This document shows, piece by piece, positions 47,732 through 57,528 of a DNA stretch of 64,000 nucleotides. This stretch comes from Paenibacillus amylolyticus. GTDB taxonomy: Bacteria; Bacillota; Bacilli; Paenibacillales; Paenibacillaceae. Both the position numbers and the translations under genes were made by a program. The stretch lies in assembly GCF_029689945.1 (NCBI RefSeq), contig NZ_CP121451.1, forward strand, positions 3,038,001-3,102,000. The letters run 5' to 3'. Below the pieces are notes generated by a model. It did no database searches. It was not told the DNA's origin and worked only from the letters and a program-made list of their open reading frames with translations. Positions within the stretch are counted from its first letter, which is position 1. The number at the start of each line of letters is the position of its first letter.

Positions 47732-48199
47732 ATGTCGGTAATATGCAGAAAAGCCGTGCCGGAAGATGTTGAACCACTGTATGAAATGATTAAGGGCTAT
47801 GCAGAGCGTGGGATCATGCTTCCGCGATCACGGGAAATACTGCACCGGCAGCTGGAGCACTTTATTGTAGCCGAAGTGGATGGTGAAGTGGTGGGTTGCG
47901 GATCGCTTTGTCGTCTGGGGAATGATCTGGTTGAAGTCAGATCACTCGGTATCTCGGAAGGGCACAAAGGACTCGGTATTGGCTCCAGGTTGCTGGACCG
48001 ACTGGTAGAAGAAGCGGAGAGACAACAGATTCCCAAGGTTATGGCGTTGACTTATGAAGTATCCTTCTTCTCAAAAACGGCTTTGCTGTTGTGGAAAGGA
48101 GATTTTCCCGAGAAAGTATGGACAGACTGTGTTCATTGCAGCAAGCAGGATTGTTGCGATGAGATCGCTGTATTGAAGGAGCTTAACGTTCCAGCCTAA
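47732..48199 (+). CDS. GNAT N-acetyltransferase, ArgA-like (three compensating frame shifts)
   Basis: About 155 residues of the GNAT fold, similar to the short ArgA-like acetyltransferases. Acetyl-CoA site: VEVRSLGISEGHKGLGIGSRLLDRLV (RxxGxG/A type). The C-terminus has the metal-like TDCVHCSKQDCCDEIAVL seen in this subgroup. As written the frame is open, but residues 113-124 (SKTALLLWKGDF) are foreign. Adding one base at AAAAA 48073-48077, AAA 48095-48097 and TTTT 48103-48106 gives FSKNGFAVVEKEIFPEKVW, the expected family segment. AGGAGG precedes the ATG, and a palindrome AGCTTTCC-TCT-GGAAAGCT lies just upstream. The substrate is unknown; glutamate is only a family guess. Confidence 0.8.
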   Translation: MSVICRKAVPEDVEPLYEMIKGYAERGIMLPRSREILHRQLEHFIVAEVDGEVVGCGSLCRLGNDLVEVRSLGISEGHKGLGIGSRLLDRLVEEAERQQIPKVMALTYEVSFFSKTALLLWKGDFPEKVWTDCVHCSKQDCCDEIAVLKELNVPA

Positions 48200-48208
48200 C
48201 AACTGAAT

Positions 48209-48262
48209 GGACTGCATGGATTGAGCCGAGTCAGCCTCTGCCCTACATGCAGTCCTTTTTAC
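48209..48262 (+). terminator. Terminator of the GNAT gene
   Basis: GGACTGCATG pairs with CATGCAGTCC, followed by TTTTTACTTT. Confidence 0.85.
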
Positions 48263-48345
48263 TTTAAAGGATGTGCAATAAAGTTGTTAGGACTCGCCAA
48301 CATTGGTCTATACTATAAATAGATGAGCCCACTCATCAAACTCAC

Positions 48346-48375
48346 TTGACAATGTTCACGTCAGTTTGGTATTTT
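48346..48375 (+). promoter_or_regulatory. Sigma-A promoter of the hrcA-grpE-dnaK-dnaJ operon
   Basis: TTGACA at 48346 and TATTTT near 48370 with an 18-base spacer. It lies just before the CIRCE operator, the usual layout. Confidence 0.7.
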
Positions 48376-48386
48376 TGTATTACCGC

Positions 48387-48413
48387 TTAGCACTCATCTA
48401 ACCGGAGTGCTAA
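48387..48413. promoter_or_regulatory. CIRCE operator (HrcA binding site)
   Basis: TTAGCACTC, nine bases, GAGTGCTAA: a perfect consensus CIRCE inverted repeat. HrcA binds it to repress the chaperone operon, and heat relieves repression. It lies 40 bases upstream of the hrcA start. Confidence 0.98.
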
Positions 48414-48453
48414 CGACATGGGACAGTACAGTCAGAAGGAGGGAATACTCACC

Positions 48454-49485
48454 ATGTTAACAGAGCGTCAACGAATGATTCTGAACGCTATAGTGGATGA
48501 CTATATCCGTTCAGCTGAGCCCGTAGGGTCCCGGAGCATTTCCAAAAGGGGAGATGTTGGATACAGTCCGGCGACGATCCGTAATGAAATGGCGGACCTT
48601 GAAGATATGGGTTTCCTGGAACAGCCACATACATCGGCAGGGCGCATACCTTCCCATAAAGGCTATCGATATTATGTCGATCATTTGGTTCCGTGGAATC
48701 AGGTGGAGCCTCAAGAGTTGGATGACCTGAAGTCGTTCTTCGCCGAAAAGCTGAACGTGATGGAACAAGTTATTCAGCATGCATCCAATATTTTGTCACA
48801 CATGACGAATTATACTTCGATCCTGCTTGGACCGGAAGTATTCCACACGTCCCTGCGTCACTTCCAATTGCTTCCGCTGAACGAGAGTGAAGCAGTGGCA
48901 ATCATCGTGACCAATACAGGTCAGGTGGAGAACAAGACCGTTCAGATTCCACCAGAAATCTCGGTAGCCGAGATGGAAAATGTGGTTCGCTTGTTAAATA
49001 CCAAGCTTGTGGGCGTACCCATCTACAAATTGAAATCCCGTCTTTATACCGAACTTGGGCAAGAGATGCAGCGGCATATTACACGTTACGAGGAAGTTAT
49101 GCAGGTACTGAACAGTGCCTTTGACAACGAACATGATAATCGTCTGTTCCTCAGTGGTGCCACCAATATGTTGACTCAACCGGAATTTAAAGATATCGAA
49201 AAGGTAAAAGATATTCTTGACCTGCTGGAAGAGACACCAACACTCATGAAATTGATGATGCCCGTGCCCGGTGGATCTGGTATTCAAGTGCGAATTGGCA
49301 CTGAGAATGATCATGAAGCCTTTGCCAACTGCAGCCTGATTACAGCCTCCTATTCATTGGACGGTGAGGCTTTGGGTTCGATCGGTATTCTGGGACCCAC
49401 GCGGATGGATTATGCACGTGTCATTCATATTTTAAATACACTATCCCGTGACTTGACGACGATGCTGACGCATCGTTTCAAATAA
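48454..49485 (+). CDS. hrcA: Heat-inducible transcription repressor HrcA
   Basis: A 343-residue repressor of class I heat-shock genes. It has an N-terminal winged helix (LTERQRMILNAIVDDYIRS, EPVGSRSISKR, YSPATIRNEMADLEDMGFLEQPHTSAGRIPS), a GAF-like domain and the C-terminal VRIGTENDHEAFANCSLITASY with GSIGILGPTRMDYARV. The ATG at 48454 is preferred, behind GGAGGG; the upstream in-frame ATG (48418) overlaps the operator's flank. It is autoregulated through the CIRCE just upstream. Its folding depends on GroEL in the family. Confidence 0.96.
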   Translation: MLTERQRMILNAIVDDYIRSAEPVGSRSISKRGDVGYSPATIRNEMADLEDMGFLEQPHTSAGRIPSHKGYRYYVDHLVPWNQVEPQELDDLKSFFAEKLNVMEQVIQHASNILSHMTNYTSILLGPEVFHTSLRHFQLLPLNESEAVAIIVTNTGQVENKTVQIPPEISVAEMENVVRLLNTKLVGVPIYKLKSRLYTELGQEMQRHITRYEEVMQVLNSAFDNEHDNRLFLSGATNMLTQPEFKDIEKVKDILDLLEETPTLMKLMMPVPGGSGIQVRIGTENDHEAFANCSLITASYSLDGEALGSIGILGPTRMDYARVIHILNTLSRDLTTMLTHRFK

Positions 49486-49530
49486 AGATTCGGGTATGAA
49501 CCATTTCATTCGTATAAGGAGGTGAACATC

Positions 49531-50094
49531 TTGAAAGAGGAGCAATCATTTACAGAAGAACAAGAGGTAACAACAGCTGAGCAGGAGCCAATTAATGAAG
49601 CTGGCGCTGCAGAAGCACAAGCTGAGGAGATCGCTGATCAGGAGCAGGATGAGCTTGCGCGTCTGAAGGCAGAAGCTGAGGAGCAACAGCAGCGTTATGT
49701 CCGTGCACAGGCTGATTTTGATAACTTCCGTCGTCGTACGCAAAAGGAAAAAGAAGAATTGGCTAAATACGCTTCGATGAAGCTGGTCACCGAATTGGTA
49801 CCGGTTATTGATAACTTCGAGCGCGCCATGGCTACTGTACCGGAAGGAGCAGAGGTCGAATCTTTCTCCAAGGGCATGCAAATGATCTTCCGTCAATTGG
49901 AAACGGTGATGAATAACGAAGGTCTGACAGCTATGGAATCGGTAGGACAACCGTTCAATCCTGAATTCCACCAAGCAATTATGCAAGTGGAGAGCGACGA
50001 GTACGAAGAAGGTATCGTTGTTGAGGAAGTCCAAAAAGGCTACATGCTGAAAGATAAAGTGCTTCGTCCAGCTATGGTTAAAGTCAGCTCATAA
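49531..50094 (+). CDS. grpE: Nucleotide exchange factor GrpE
   Basis: A 187-residue co-chaperone that releases ADP from DnaK. It has an acidic head and long coiled coil (residues 15-75, ELARLKAEAEEQQQRYVRAQADFDNFRRR), then the beta-wing domain with VIDNFERAM, GMQMIFRQLETVM and the terminal VVEEVQKGYMLKDKVLRPAMVKVS. The start is TTG 49531, because AAGGAGGTG is six bases upstream; the GTG at 49522 lies within that site. Part of the CIRCE operon. Confidence 0.95.
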   Translation: MKEEQSFTEEQEVTTAEQEPINEAGAAEAQAEEIADQEQDELARLKAEAEEQQQRYVRAQADFDNFRRRTQKEKEELAKYASMKLVTELVPVIDNFERAMATVPEGAEVESFSKGMQMIFRQLETVMNNEGLTAMESVGQPFNPEFHQAIMQVESDEYEEGIVVEEVQKGYMLKDKVLRPAMVKVSS

Positions 50095-50238
50095 TTCCCT
50101 TCCAGGAAGGGATGAGTTGGCTCCTTTGGTTGAACAATATGGGCGGAGTTTAATATACAGATTTGTACACATAGAGCACGATTAGCAACATGAACATCGA
50201 ATAAGGGTCAGATTGATCCATTCATTTTAAATTGTTGA

Positions 50239-52098
<1,860 letters not shown>

Positions 52099-52227
52099 TT
52101 CGTAGTTCTACGCGAATTAAACATCGGTGACGTTCGAATTAGAGGGAAAGTCATAGCCGGGGCTCCCGCGCTTTGGCTTTCCTTTTGTCACGATGTGCGA
52201 TATGGTGAATGATATGGGGGTGGAAGA

Positions 52228-53351
52228 GTGGCTGAAAAGCGTGATTATTATGAGGTGCTTGGCGTTAGCAAAACGGCTAACGACGATGAGATTAAAAAGG
52301 CTTACCGTAAGCTTGCCGTCAGTATCACCCTGACGTAAACAAGGCTGCGGATGCAGAAGCTAAATTTAAGGAAGTCAAAGAAGCTTATGACGTAGTGAGT
52401 GACAGTCAGAAGCGTGCACAATATGATCAATATGGTCATGTCGATCCGAATCAGGGTGGATTCGGTGGTGGCGGTGATTTTGGCGGCGGCGGCTTTGGCG
52501 ACATCTTCGACATGTTCTTTGGCGGCGGTGGCGGTGGACGACGTGATCCAAACGCTCCACAACGGGGAAATGATCTGCAGTACACCATGACGATTGAGTT
52601 CAAGGAAGCGGTATTTGGTAAAGAAACCGATATTACAATTCCGCGTACTGAAGGCTGTGATACCTGTCATGGCTCTGGTGCCAAACCTGGAACGAAACCG
52701 GAAACCTGCTCGGTCTGCCACGGTAGCGGTCAGCAGGAAGTCGTGCAAAATACACCGTTTGGTCGTATGGTGAATCGCCGTGCATGTTCGAACTGTAGCG
52801 GTTCCGGCCAAATTATCAAAGAAAAATGTACAACATGCAGTGGCAGCGGTAAAGTTCGCAAGCAACGCAAAATTCACGTTCGCATTCCAGCGGGTGTGGA
52901 TGACGGCGCGCAACTGCGTATGACAGGTGAGGGCGAGGGAGGCCTGCGTGGCGGACCAGCCGGAGATCTATATATTGTCATTCGTGTGAAATCACATGAT
53001 TTCTTCGAGCGTGAAGGCGACGATATTTATTGCGAAATCCCACTTACCTTTGCTCAGGCAGCGCTGGGAGATGAAGTTGAGATCCCAACGTTGACCGAGA
53101 AAGTGAAACTGAAAGTCCCAGCGGGTACACAAACGGGTACGTATTTCCGTCTCAAAGGCAAGGGCGTACCACGCTTGCGCGGTATGGGGCAAGGGGATCA
53201 GCATGTGAAAGTGGTTGTGGTGACACCTAGTAAGCTGAATGACGAGCAGAAAGACCTGCTTCGCCAAATTGCTGCGCTGGATGGAGAGCAAACACATGAG
53301 CATGAACAATCTTTCTTTGATCGAGTGAAACGTGCCTTTCGCGGCGACTGA
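52228..53351 (+). CDS. dnaJ: Chaperone DnaJ (one frame break)
   Basis: About 375 residues, Hsp40 partner of DnaK. The J domain begins [19 protein letters not shown], and the HPD tripeptide appears only after repair ([12 protein letters not shown]). A Gly/Phe region follows ([15 protein letters not shown]), then the zinc domain with four CxxCxGxG repeats ([32 protein letters not shown]) and the C-terminal substrate barrel. The break is at CC 52316-52317; CCC restores HPD. The start is GTG 52228, behind GGGGG. Last gene of the CIRCE operon; a terminator follows. Confidence 0.95.
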
Positions 53352-53375
53352 GAATAAAATATAGCAAGTCCCCAG

Positions 53376-53418
53376 AGGACACCACAGCGGTTTTTACCGC
53401 AGGGTGTCCTTTTTTTGC
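53376..53418 (+). terminator. Terminator of the dnaK operon
   Basis: AGGACACC pairs with GGTGTCCT and an inner GCGG/CCGC hairpin, followed by TTTTTTTG. Confidence 0.9.
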
Positions 53419-53591
53419 GTCTTTTTCTAATGCCCCAATGGTTTTGGCAACATCCATGGTTATATGCTGCGAAGACGACAGCAATTTGTGGGAGCATTTC
53501 GGTATATTCTGAGCAAACTTGCGGAAAGATAGCATGGCGAGAATGATATGCATAGTTGATATGCGAGAATTTAGGGAAGCAGGTGAAGCGA

Positions 53592-53960
53592 ATGACCGAG
53601 AAAAATATTTTGGCGTACTTTCACAGCCCGGAGCAGGCCCAGGGAGCAGCCAAAAAACTGGAGGCATTGCGAGTGGAGGACCTGTCCATTAATCGATTCA
53701 GCCGATATGCGGGTGTAGGGCCAAGCGGGGCTTCCTACAGGCCGGGCGTTTCCGGCAGTTTTTCATCATGGGTGCCCGATTCGATGCAAACGAATGCCAG
53801 TGCTGGAATCATGGCTGCGGCAGACCCGTCTGCAAGCGGCATGAGTGATGGTGGGCAGGGTGGCCCTACAGGCAGGGATGTATTACTCACTGTCATCGTA
53901 GATGAATCGGTACATCACCGCGCGATGTCTATAATCGAACAAGCCGGTGGAATGATCTAG
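53592..53960 (+). CDS. Unknown stress-like protein, paralogue A
   Basis: A 122-residue protein without a firm family. The first 40 residues (EKNILAYFHSPEQAQGAAKKLEALRVEDLSINRF) have the strand-helix-strand pattern of ferredoxin-like general stress proteins such as the YflT group. A Gly/Ser-rich middle follows, then VLLTVIVDESVHHRAMSIIEQAGG, a second strand-helix unit. The C-terminal unit matches that of the gene at 54389 (ILLTVSVS...AAEMITQNGG), so the two are paralogues. The ATG is preceded by AGGTGA. No signal peptide is seen. Confidence 0.6.
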   Translation: MTEKNILAYFHSPEQAQGAAKKLEALRVEDLSINRFSRYAGVGPSGASYRPGVSGSFSSWVPDSMQTNASAGIMAAADPSASGMSDGGQGGPTGRDVLLTVIVDESVHHRAMSIIEQAGGMI

Positions 53961-53978
53961 TTTCAGAAATCTATAAAG

Positions 53979-54191
53979 ATGAACAGAGAATTACACTTTA
54001 ACGTAGAGTGTAGAACCAATCTGAAGAAGCGAAGCGTTCGCCTAAAAGCTTTCTGAAAGAAAGCTACATCGGAAGCATACGCTATCTCCGGATTTCTCCT
54101 TTAAGAAGGGAGTTGAAGAAATCTGGGGATAACAGCGATCGGAGGATGGGACTACAATCGGAGTGTTACAGTGTAACACTTCTTAGTTCAT
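53979..54191 (+). repeat. Dispersed structured repeat, copy 3 (upstream of the YfhD-like gene)
   Basis: Nested pairing: ATGAAC (53979) with GTTCAT (54186); TTACACT (53991) with AGTGTAA (54170); TGTAG.ACC (54009) with GG.ACTACA (54148); CTATCTCCGGAT with ATCTGGGGATAA; tip CTCCTTT with AAGGGAG. The small hairpin GCGAA-GCG-TTCGC is perfect here. About 37 extra bases, mainly the hairpin AGCTTTCT-GAA-AGAAAGCT, are inserted between that hairpin and the long stem. The core GGGGATAACAGCGATCGGA is conserved. It ends 25 bases before the next ATG, overlapping the region of its promoter or leader. Confidence 0.85.
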
Positions 54192-54216
54192 TTTAATTTA
54201 GAGGAGGAGCATTACA

Positions 54217-54396
54217 ATGGCAGAACATGAACGCCCAGGCAAGATTCTAACGAAAACGGAAAAAATGAAACGTATGCAATCCGCAAAAAATGAGGACGTG
54301 GAATTCAGCGCTGAAGCTGCCGATCATGAAGATATCGAAGCATTACGCCGCAGTGAAGCGGCGGATCGACGTCAGGGACGGGAGCTTCATGACTGA
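54217..54396 (+). CDS. YfhD-like small acidic protein (59 residues)
   Basis: The ATG at 54217 follows GAGGAGG. The product starts MAEHERPGKILTKTEKMKRM and carries VEFSAEAADHEDIEALRRSEAADRRQ, close to the conserved block of the Bacillus YfhD family (acidic, helical, spore-associated in some species). It overlaps the next gene by eight bases. It lies between the two paralogues and behind copy 3 of the structured repeat. Assignment is by pattern and moderately sure; function unknown. Confidence 0.6.
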   Translation: MAEHERPGKILTKTEKMKRMQSAKNEDVEFSAEAADHEDIEALRRSEAADRRQGRELHD

Positions 54397-54781
54397 AGAG
54401 CGCTCAGCCGTGACCCTCGAAGCTGTTTTTACAAGCTGGACGGAGGCCGAGTCTGCACGCAGAGCCCTGGAATTGTTGCACCCAAACCAATTGAGTATTG
54501 AAAGCCTTGGCAATGAAGCATCTGCATTGGACTCACACGATGTTACAGGCTATGATAATTCGCCTACAGCCGTCGTCGGAGGCTTCAGTGGCGAACTGAA
54601 TGTACTTGCCCTGATTAGTGATGAAACGGAAATGCTGTCCAATGGTGAGGTGTATGATACACCCGAAGAGGTCTCGGCAAACAGGCTAAAACAAGAAATT
54701 TTGCTGACCGTGTCCGTATCCAATGATTCTCTCCCGCAAGCCGCAGAGATGATCACGCAGAATGGTGGTCGTTTTTGCTAA
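54389..54781 (+). CDS. Unknown stress-like protein, paralogue B
   Basis: A 130-residue relative of the protein at 53592. The same plan is seen: VTLEAVFTSWTEAESARRALELLHPNQLSIESLG (strand-helix-strand), a polar middle, then ILLTVSVSNDSLPQAAEMITQNGGRF. ATG 54389 lies in the 3' end of the YfhD-like gene behind GGGAG, so translation is coupled. The first unit reads like the metal-free ferredoxin-like fold of general stress proteins. No catalytic residues are evident. A terminator follows. Confidence 0.6.
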   Translation: MTEERSAVTLEAVFTSWTEAESARRALELLHPNQLSIESLGNEASALDSHDVTGYDNSPTAVVGGFSGELNVLALISDETEMLSNGEVYDTPEEVSANRLKQEILLTVSVSNDSLPQAAEMITQNGGRFC

Positions 54782-54839
54782 GTAAGATTGGAATGATACA
54801 AAATGGAGAAGTAAATGAAACGGATATGCATGAATAGAT

Positions 54840-54886
54840 GACAGGATATTCGAGCAGTCAGGCTGCGGATATCCTGTTTTGTTTTT
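54840..54886 (+). terminator. Terminator after paralogue B
   Basis: CAGGATAT pairs with ATATCCTG, with inner GCAG..CTGC, followed by TTTTGTTTTT. Confidence 0.8.
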
Positions 54887-54971
54887 CTTTTACTGGTGCG
54901 GCTTTGTACTCCGGCTTGCTTGTGTAGTACAATAGTTGGGATGTTTGAAAAATGAGGAGGAAAAACCAAGT

Positions 54972-55937
54972 ATGTTATGGCATGAACTAACAATACATAC
55001 CACAGAAGAAGCTGTGGAGATGATTTCAAATTTTTTACATGAAGCGGGTGCTGGAGGGGTTTCGATAGAAGAGTCCGGTACTTTAAATAAAAAACGGGAT
55101 ACCACGTATGGTGAGTTATACGACGTACCTTTGAATGATATTCCGGAAGGATTTGCAGTCATCAAAGGCTACTTCTCCGAAGGAACGGATATGGCTGCAC
55201 TTCAATCAGAAGTTCATCCGAGAATTGAGGAACTCAGCGATTTTGGTATTGAAACAGGTGAGGTTCGTTATGAGACACGTACAGTGGATGAAAATGACTG
55301 GGCAACAGCTTGGAAGCAATATTTCAAGCCGGTACGTGTATCGGAACGCCTGACGATTAAACCAACGTGGGAAGAGTATACACCATTAAGTCCGGATGAG
55401 AAAATTATTGAGCTTGATCCAGGTATGGCTTTTGGAACAGGAACCCACCCAACGACCTCTCTCTGCTTGCGCACACTGGAAACAGTTATTCAGGGCGGCG
55501 AGGAAGTCATTGACGTAGGTACAGGTTCGGGTATTTTGGCTATAGGAGCGATCAAGCTTGGGGCAAAACATGTGCTGGCGCTCGATCTTGATCCGGTTGC
55601 GGTAATCAGTGCCAGAGAGAATGTCGAACTTAACGGGCTGGAGCAACAAATTACGGTAAAAGAGAGTGATCTGTTGTCCGTCCTCGGGAATCAGGACCCT
55701 GCGCTGGGTGTACAACTGCCGGTTAAGGTTGTTGTTGCGAACATTCTGGCTGAGATCATTTTGTTGTTCGTGGACGATGTGTACAATGCACTTGAGTCGG
55801 GTGGCACCTATATAGTGTCGGGCATCTGGAAGAATAAAGAACAAGTGGTGCATGATGCTCTGGTAGCCTCCGGGTTTGAAGTGAGTGCCATCCACCGTGA
55901 TGAGGATTGGCTCGCGTTTGTAGCCAGAAAGGGGTAA
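54972..55937 (+). CDS. prmA: Ribosomal protein L11 methyltransferase
   Basis: A 321-residue SAM-dependent enzyme that methylates L11. The N-terminal substrate-recognition domain begins MLWHELTIHTTEEAVEMIS. The catalytic domain shows ELDPGMAFGTGTHPTT, VIDVGTGSGILAIGA (motif I), LALDLDPVAV and VVANILAEII (NxLA motif). GAGGAGG lies 11 bases before ATG 54972; an earlier in-frame ATG has no ribosome site. In Bacillus it follows dnaJ (as yqeT); here about 1.6 kb with three small genes separates them. Confidence 0.95.
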   Translation: MLWHELTIHTTEEAVEMISNFLHEAGAGGVSIEESGTLNKKRDTTYGELYDVPLNDIPEGFAVIKGYFSEGTDMAALQSEVHPRIEELSDFGIETGEVRYETRTVDENDWATAWKQYFKPVRVSERLTIKPTWEEYTPLSPDEKIIELDPGMAFGTGTHPTTSLCLRTLETVIQGGEEVIDVGTGSGILAIGAIKLGAKHVLALDLDPVAVISARENVELNGLEQQITVKESDLLSVLGNQDPALGVQLPVKVVVANILAEIILLFVDDVYNALESGGTYIVSGIWKNKEQVVHDALVASGFEVSAIHRDEDWLAFVARKG

Positions 55938-55940
55938 CGT

Positions 55941-56621
55941 ATGGACTTTTGGAATTCGTTCTTTCGTTATCCGATCGATCAGCTTCCGTTTTTCCTGCTG
56001 ACGATCCTGATCGCATTTACGGTGCATGAATTCTCGCATGCGTATTTTGCCAACAAATTCGGTGATCCGACAGCCAAGCTATTGGGTCGGGTCACACTGA
56101 ATCCGGTTGTACACTTTGACTTGTTTGGTGTACTGCTGCTCATTATTGCCGGCTTTGGTTGGGCGCGTCCGGTCCCGGTTAATCGTGCGAATTTCGACAA
56201 GCCGAGACTGATGGGCATCATCGTATCTGCTGCAGGGCCTCTGAGTAACTTGTTGCTGGCCATCATCGGTACAATCATCTATGCTTCATTGGTTGGTTCG
56301 GGAGCACTCGGCGGTATTGATAATGAACGGTTGCTGACAGCAATCACAACGTTTTTCGCTATTTTTAATTTAACCAACTTTTTCCTGTTCCTGTTTAACT
56401 TGATTCCGTTACCTCCACTGGATGGTTATCGGATTCTGGAAGATGTACTGCCACCTTCAATCAGCCGCAAGCTGCAAGGGGTGGAGCAATGGTCCGTTTT
56501 TATCTTCCTTTTGATTCTTGTGATACCTCCGTTGCAAAATATGACGATTCAACCTTTGTATGAGTTTGCACAAACAATGTATGTGGATCTGGCAAAGGTG
56601 ATTATTGAATTATATCGCTAA
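55941..56621 (+). CDS. Site-2 protease family membrane peptidase (M50)
   Basis: A 226-residue intramembrane metalloprotease. The zinc site is seen in TVHEFSHAYFA (HExxH) in the first helix and NLIPLPPLDGYR (the LDG Asp) in a later helix; four to five hydrophobic segments in all. It belongs to the small YwhC/Rv-type group without a PDZ domain. The substrate is unknown. It starts three bases after prmA, so it is co-transcribed; this gene is not in the Bacillus operon. Confidence 0.9.
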   Translation: MDFWNSFFRYPIDQLPFFLLTILIAFTVHEFSHAYFANKFGDPTAKLLGRVTLNPVVHFDLFGVLLLIIAGFGWARPVPVNRANFDKPRLMGIIVSAAGPLSNLLLAIIGTIIYASLVGSGALGGIDNERLLTAITTFFAIFNLTNFFLFLFNLIPLPPLDGYRILEDVLPPSISRKLQGVEQWSVFIFLLILVIPPLQNMTIQPLYEFAQTMYVDLAKVIIELYR

Positions 56622-56761
56622 AAGCGCATCTGATATGGGGCCGGTATACTGGTCAGAAATACGTAAAAGTTGTATGATCATCTGTGGCGACTGGATTCAT
56701 GCCTTTGTCAGCATGCGGGGTGAATTCCAGTCATAACAGGACAGAATGGGTGGATTGACTA

Positions 56762-57526
56762 ATGCAGCGATATTTTGTATCTGCAGAACAGTTTAATGAA
56801 CACGCTGTGATCATCACAGGTGATGATGCACGTCATATTGGTAGGGTCATGCGTGGTAAACCTGGAGATAAACTGATTGTCAGTGACGGAAACGCCAGAG
56901 AAGCACTCGTGGAAATTGAGACTATTGAAGTTGGCCAAGTGACAGCCCATATTGTGGAACCACTTGAGATGGATCATGAAGCACGTATTCGTGTAACCGT
57001 GGCACAGAGCTTGCCGAAGGGCGACAAGATGGAAACAGTTATCCAGAGATGTACCGAGATTGGGGCGGTATCATTTGTACCGTTCCTATCAGAGCGTACG
57101 ATTGTGCAATATGATGCCAAGAAAGAAGGCAAACGGCTGGAGCGGTGGCGGAAAATTGCCAAGGAAGCTGCCGAGCAGAGTCATCGGAATCGTATCCCAT
57201 CCGTGGAGCAGCCACTTTCCTGGAAAGGGCTGTTATCTTCTTTTGAGAGCTACAGCCTGGTATGTTATTGTTATGAGAAAGAGAACGGTAAACAGCTTAG
57301 AGATGCACTGAAACCGTTTGTGGAGCAGCTTGCACCTGGTGCAAGTGCAGAAGTATTGATTGTTGTTGGACCGGAAGGTGGATTTTCTGAGAAGGAGACG
57401 GCAGAAGCCGATCAGGCAGGTGCTGTATCTGTTGGACTGGGCAAACGCATATTGCGTGCTGAGACAGCTGGAATGGCAGCACTAACTTGCGTGCTATATG
57501 AATCCGGAGAAATGGGAGGAATGTAA
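56762..57526 (+). CDS. rsmE: 16S rRNA (uracil-1498-N3) methyltransferase RsmE
   Basis: A 254-residue SPOUT-class methyltransferase (YqeU of Bacillus) that methylates U1498. It has an N-terminal PUA-like domain (RYFVSAEQFNEHAVIITGDDARHIGRVMR), then VTVAQSLPKGDKMETVIQRCTEIG, FLSERTIV, and the trefoil-knot SAM site VVGPEGGFSEKE with LGKRILRAETAGMAALTCVLY. It is preceded by a hairpin (GACTGGATTC / GAATTCCAGTC, 56689-56732) of unknown role. mtaB starts three bases after the stop. Confidence 0.95.
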   Translation: MQRYFVSAEQFNEHAVIITGDDARHIGRVMRGKPGDKLIVSDGNAREALVEIETIEVGQVTAHIVEPLEMDHEARIRVTVAQSLPKGDKMETVIQRCTEIGAVSFVPFLSERTIVQYDAKKEGKRLERWRKIAKEAAEQSHRNRIPSVEQPLSWKGLLSSFESYSLVCYCYEKENGKQLRDALKPFVEQLAPGASAEVLIVVGPEGGFSEKETAEADQAGAVSVGLGKRILRAETAGMAALTCVLYESGEMGGM

Positions 57527-57528
57527 TT

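Noticed and set aside
56689..56732. Hairpin GACTGGATTC / GAATTCCAGTC before rsmE as a regulatory RNA
   Set aside because: It has one bulge, no known motif and no second copy in the window, so I only mention it with rsmE.
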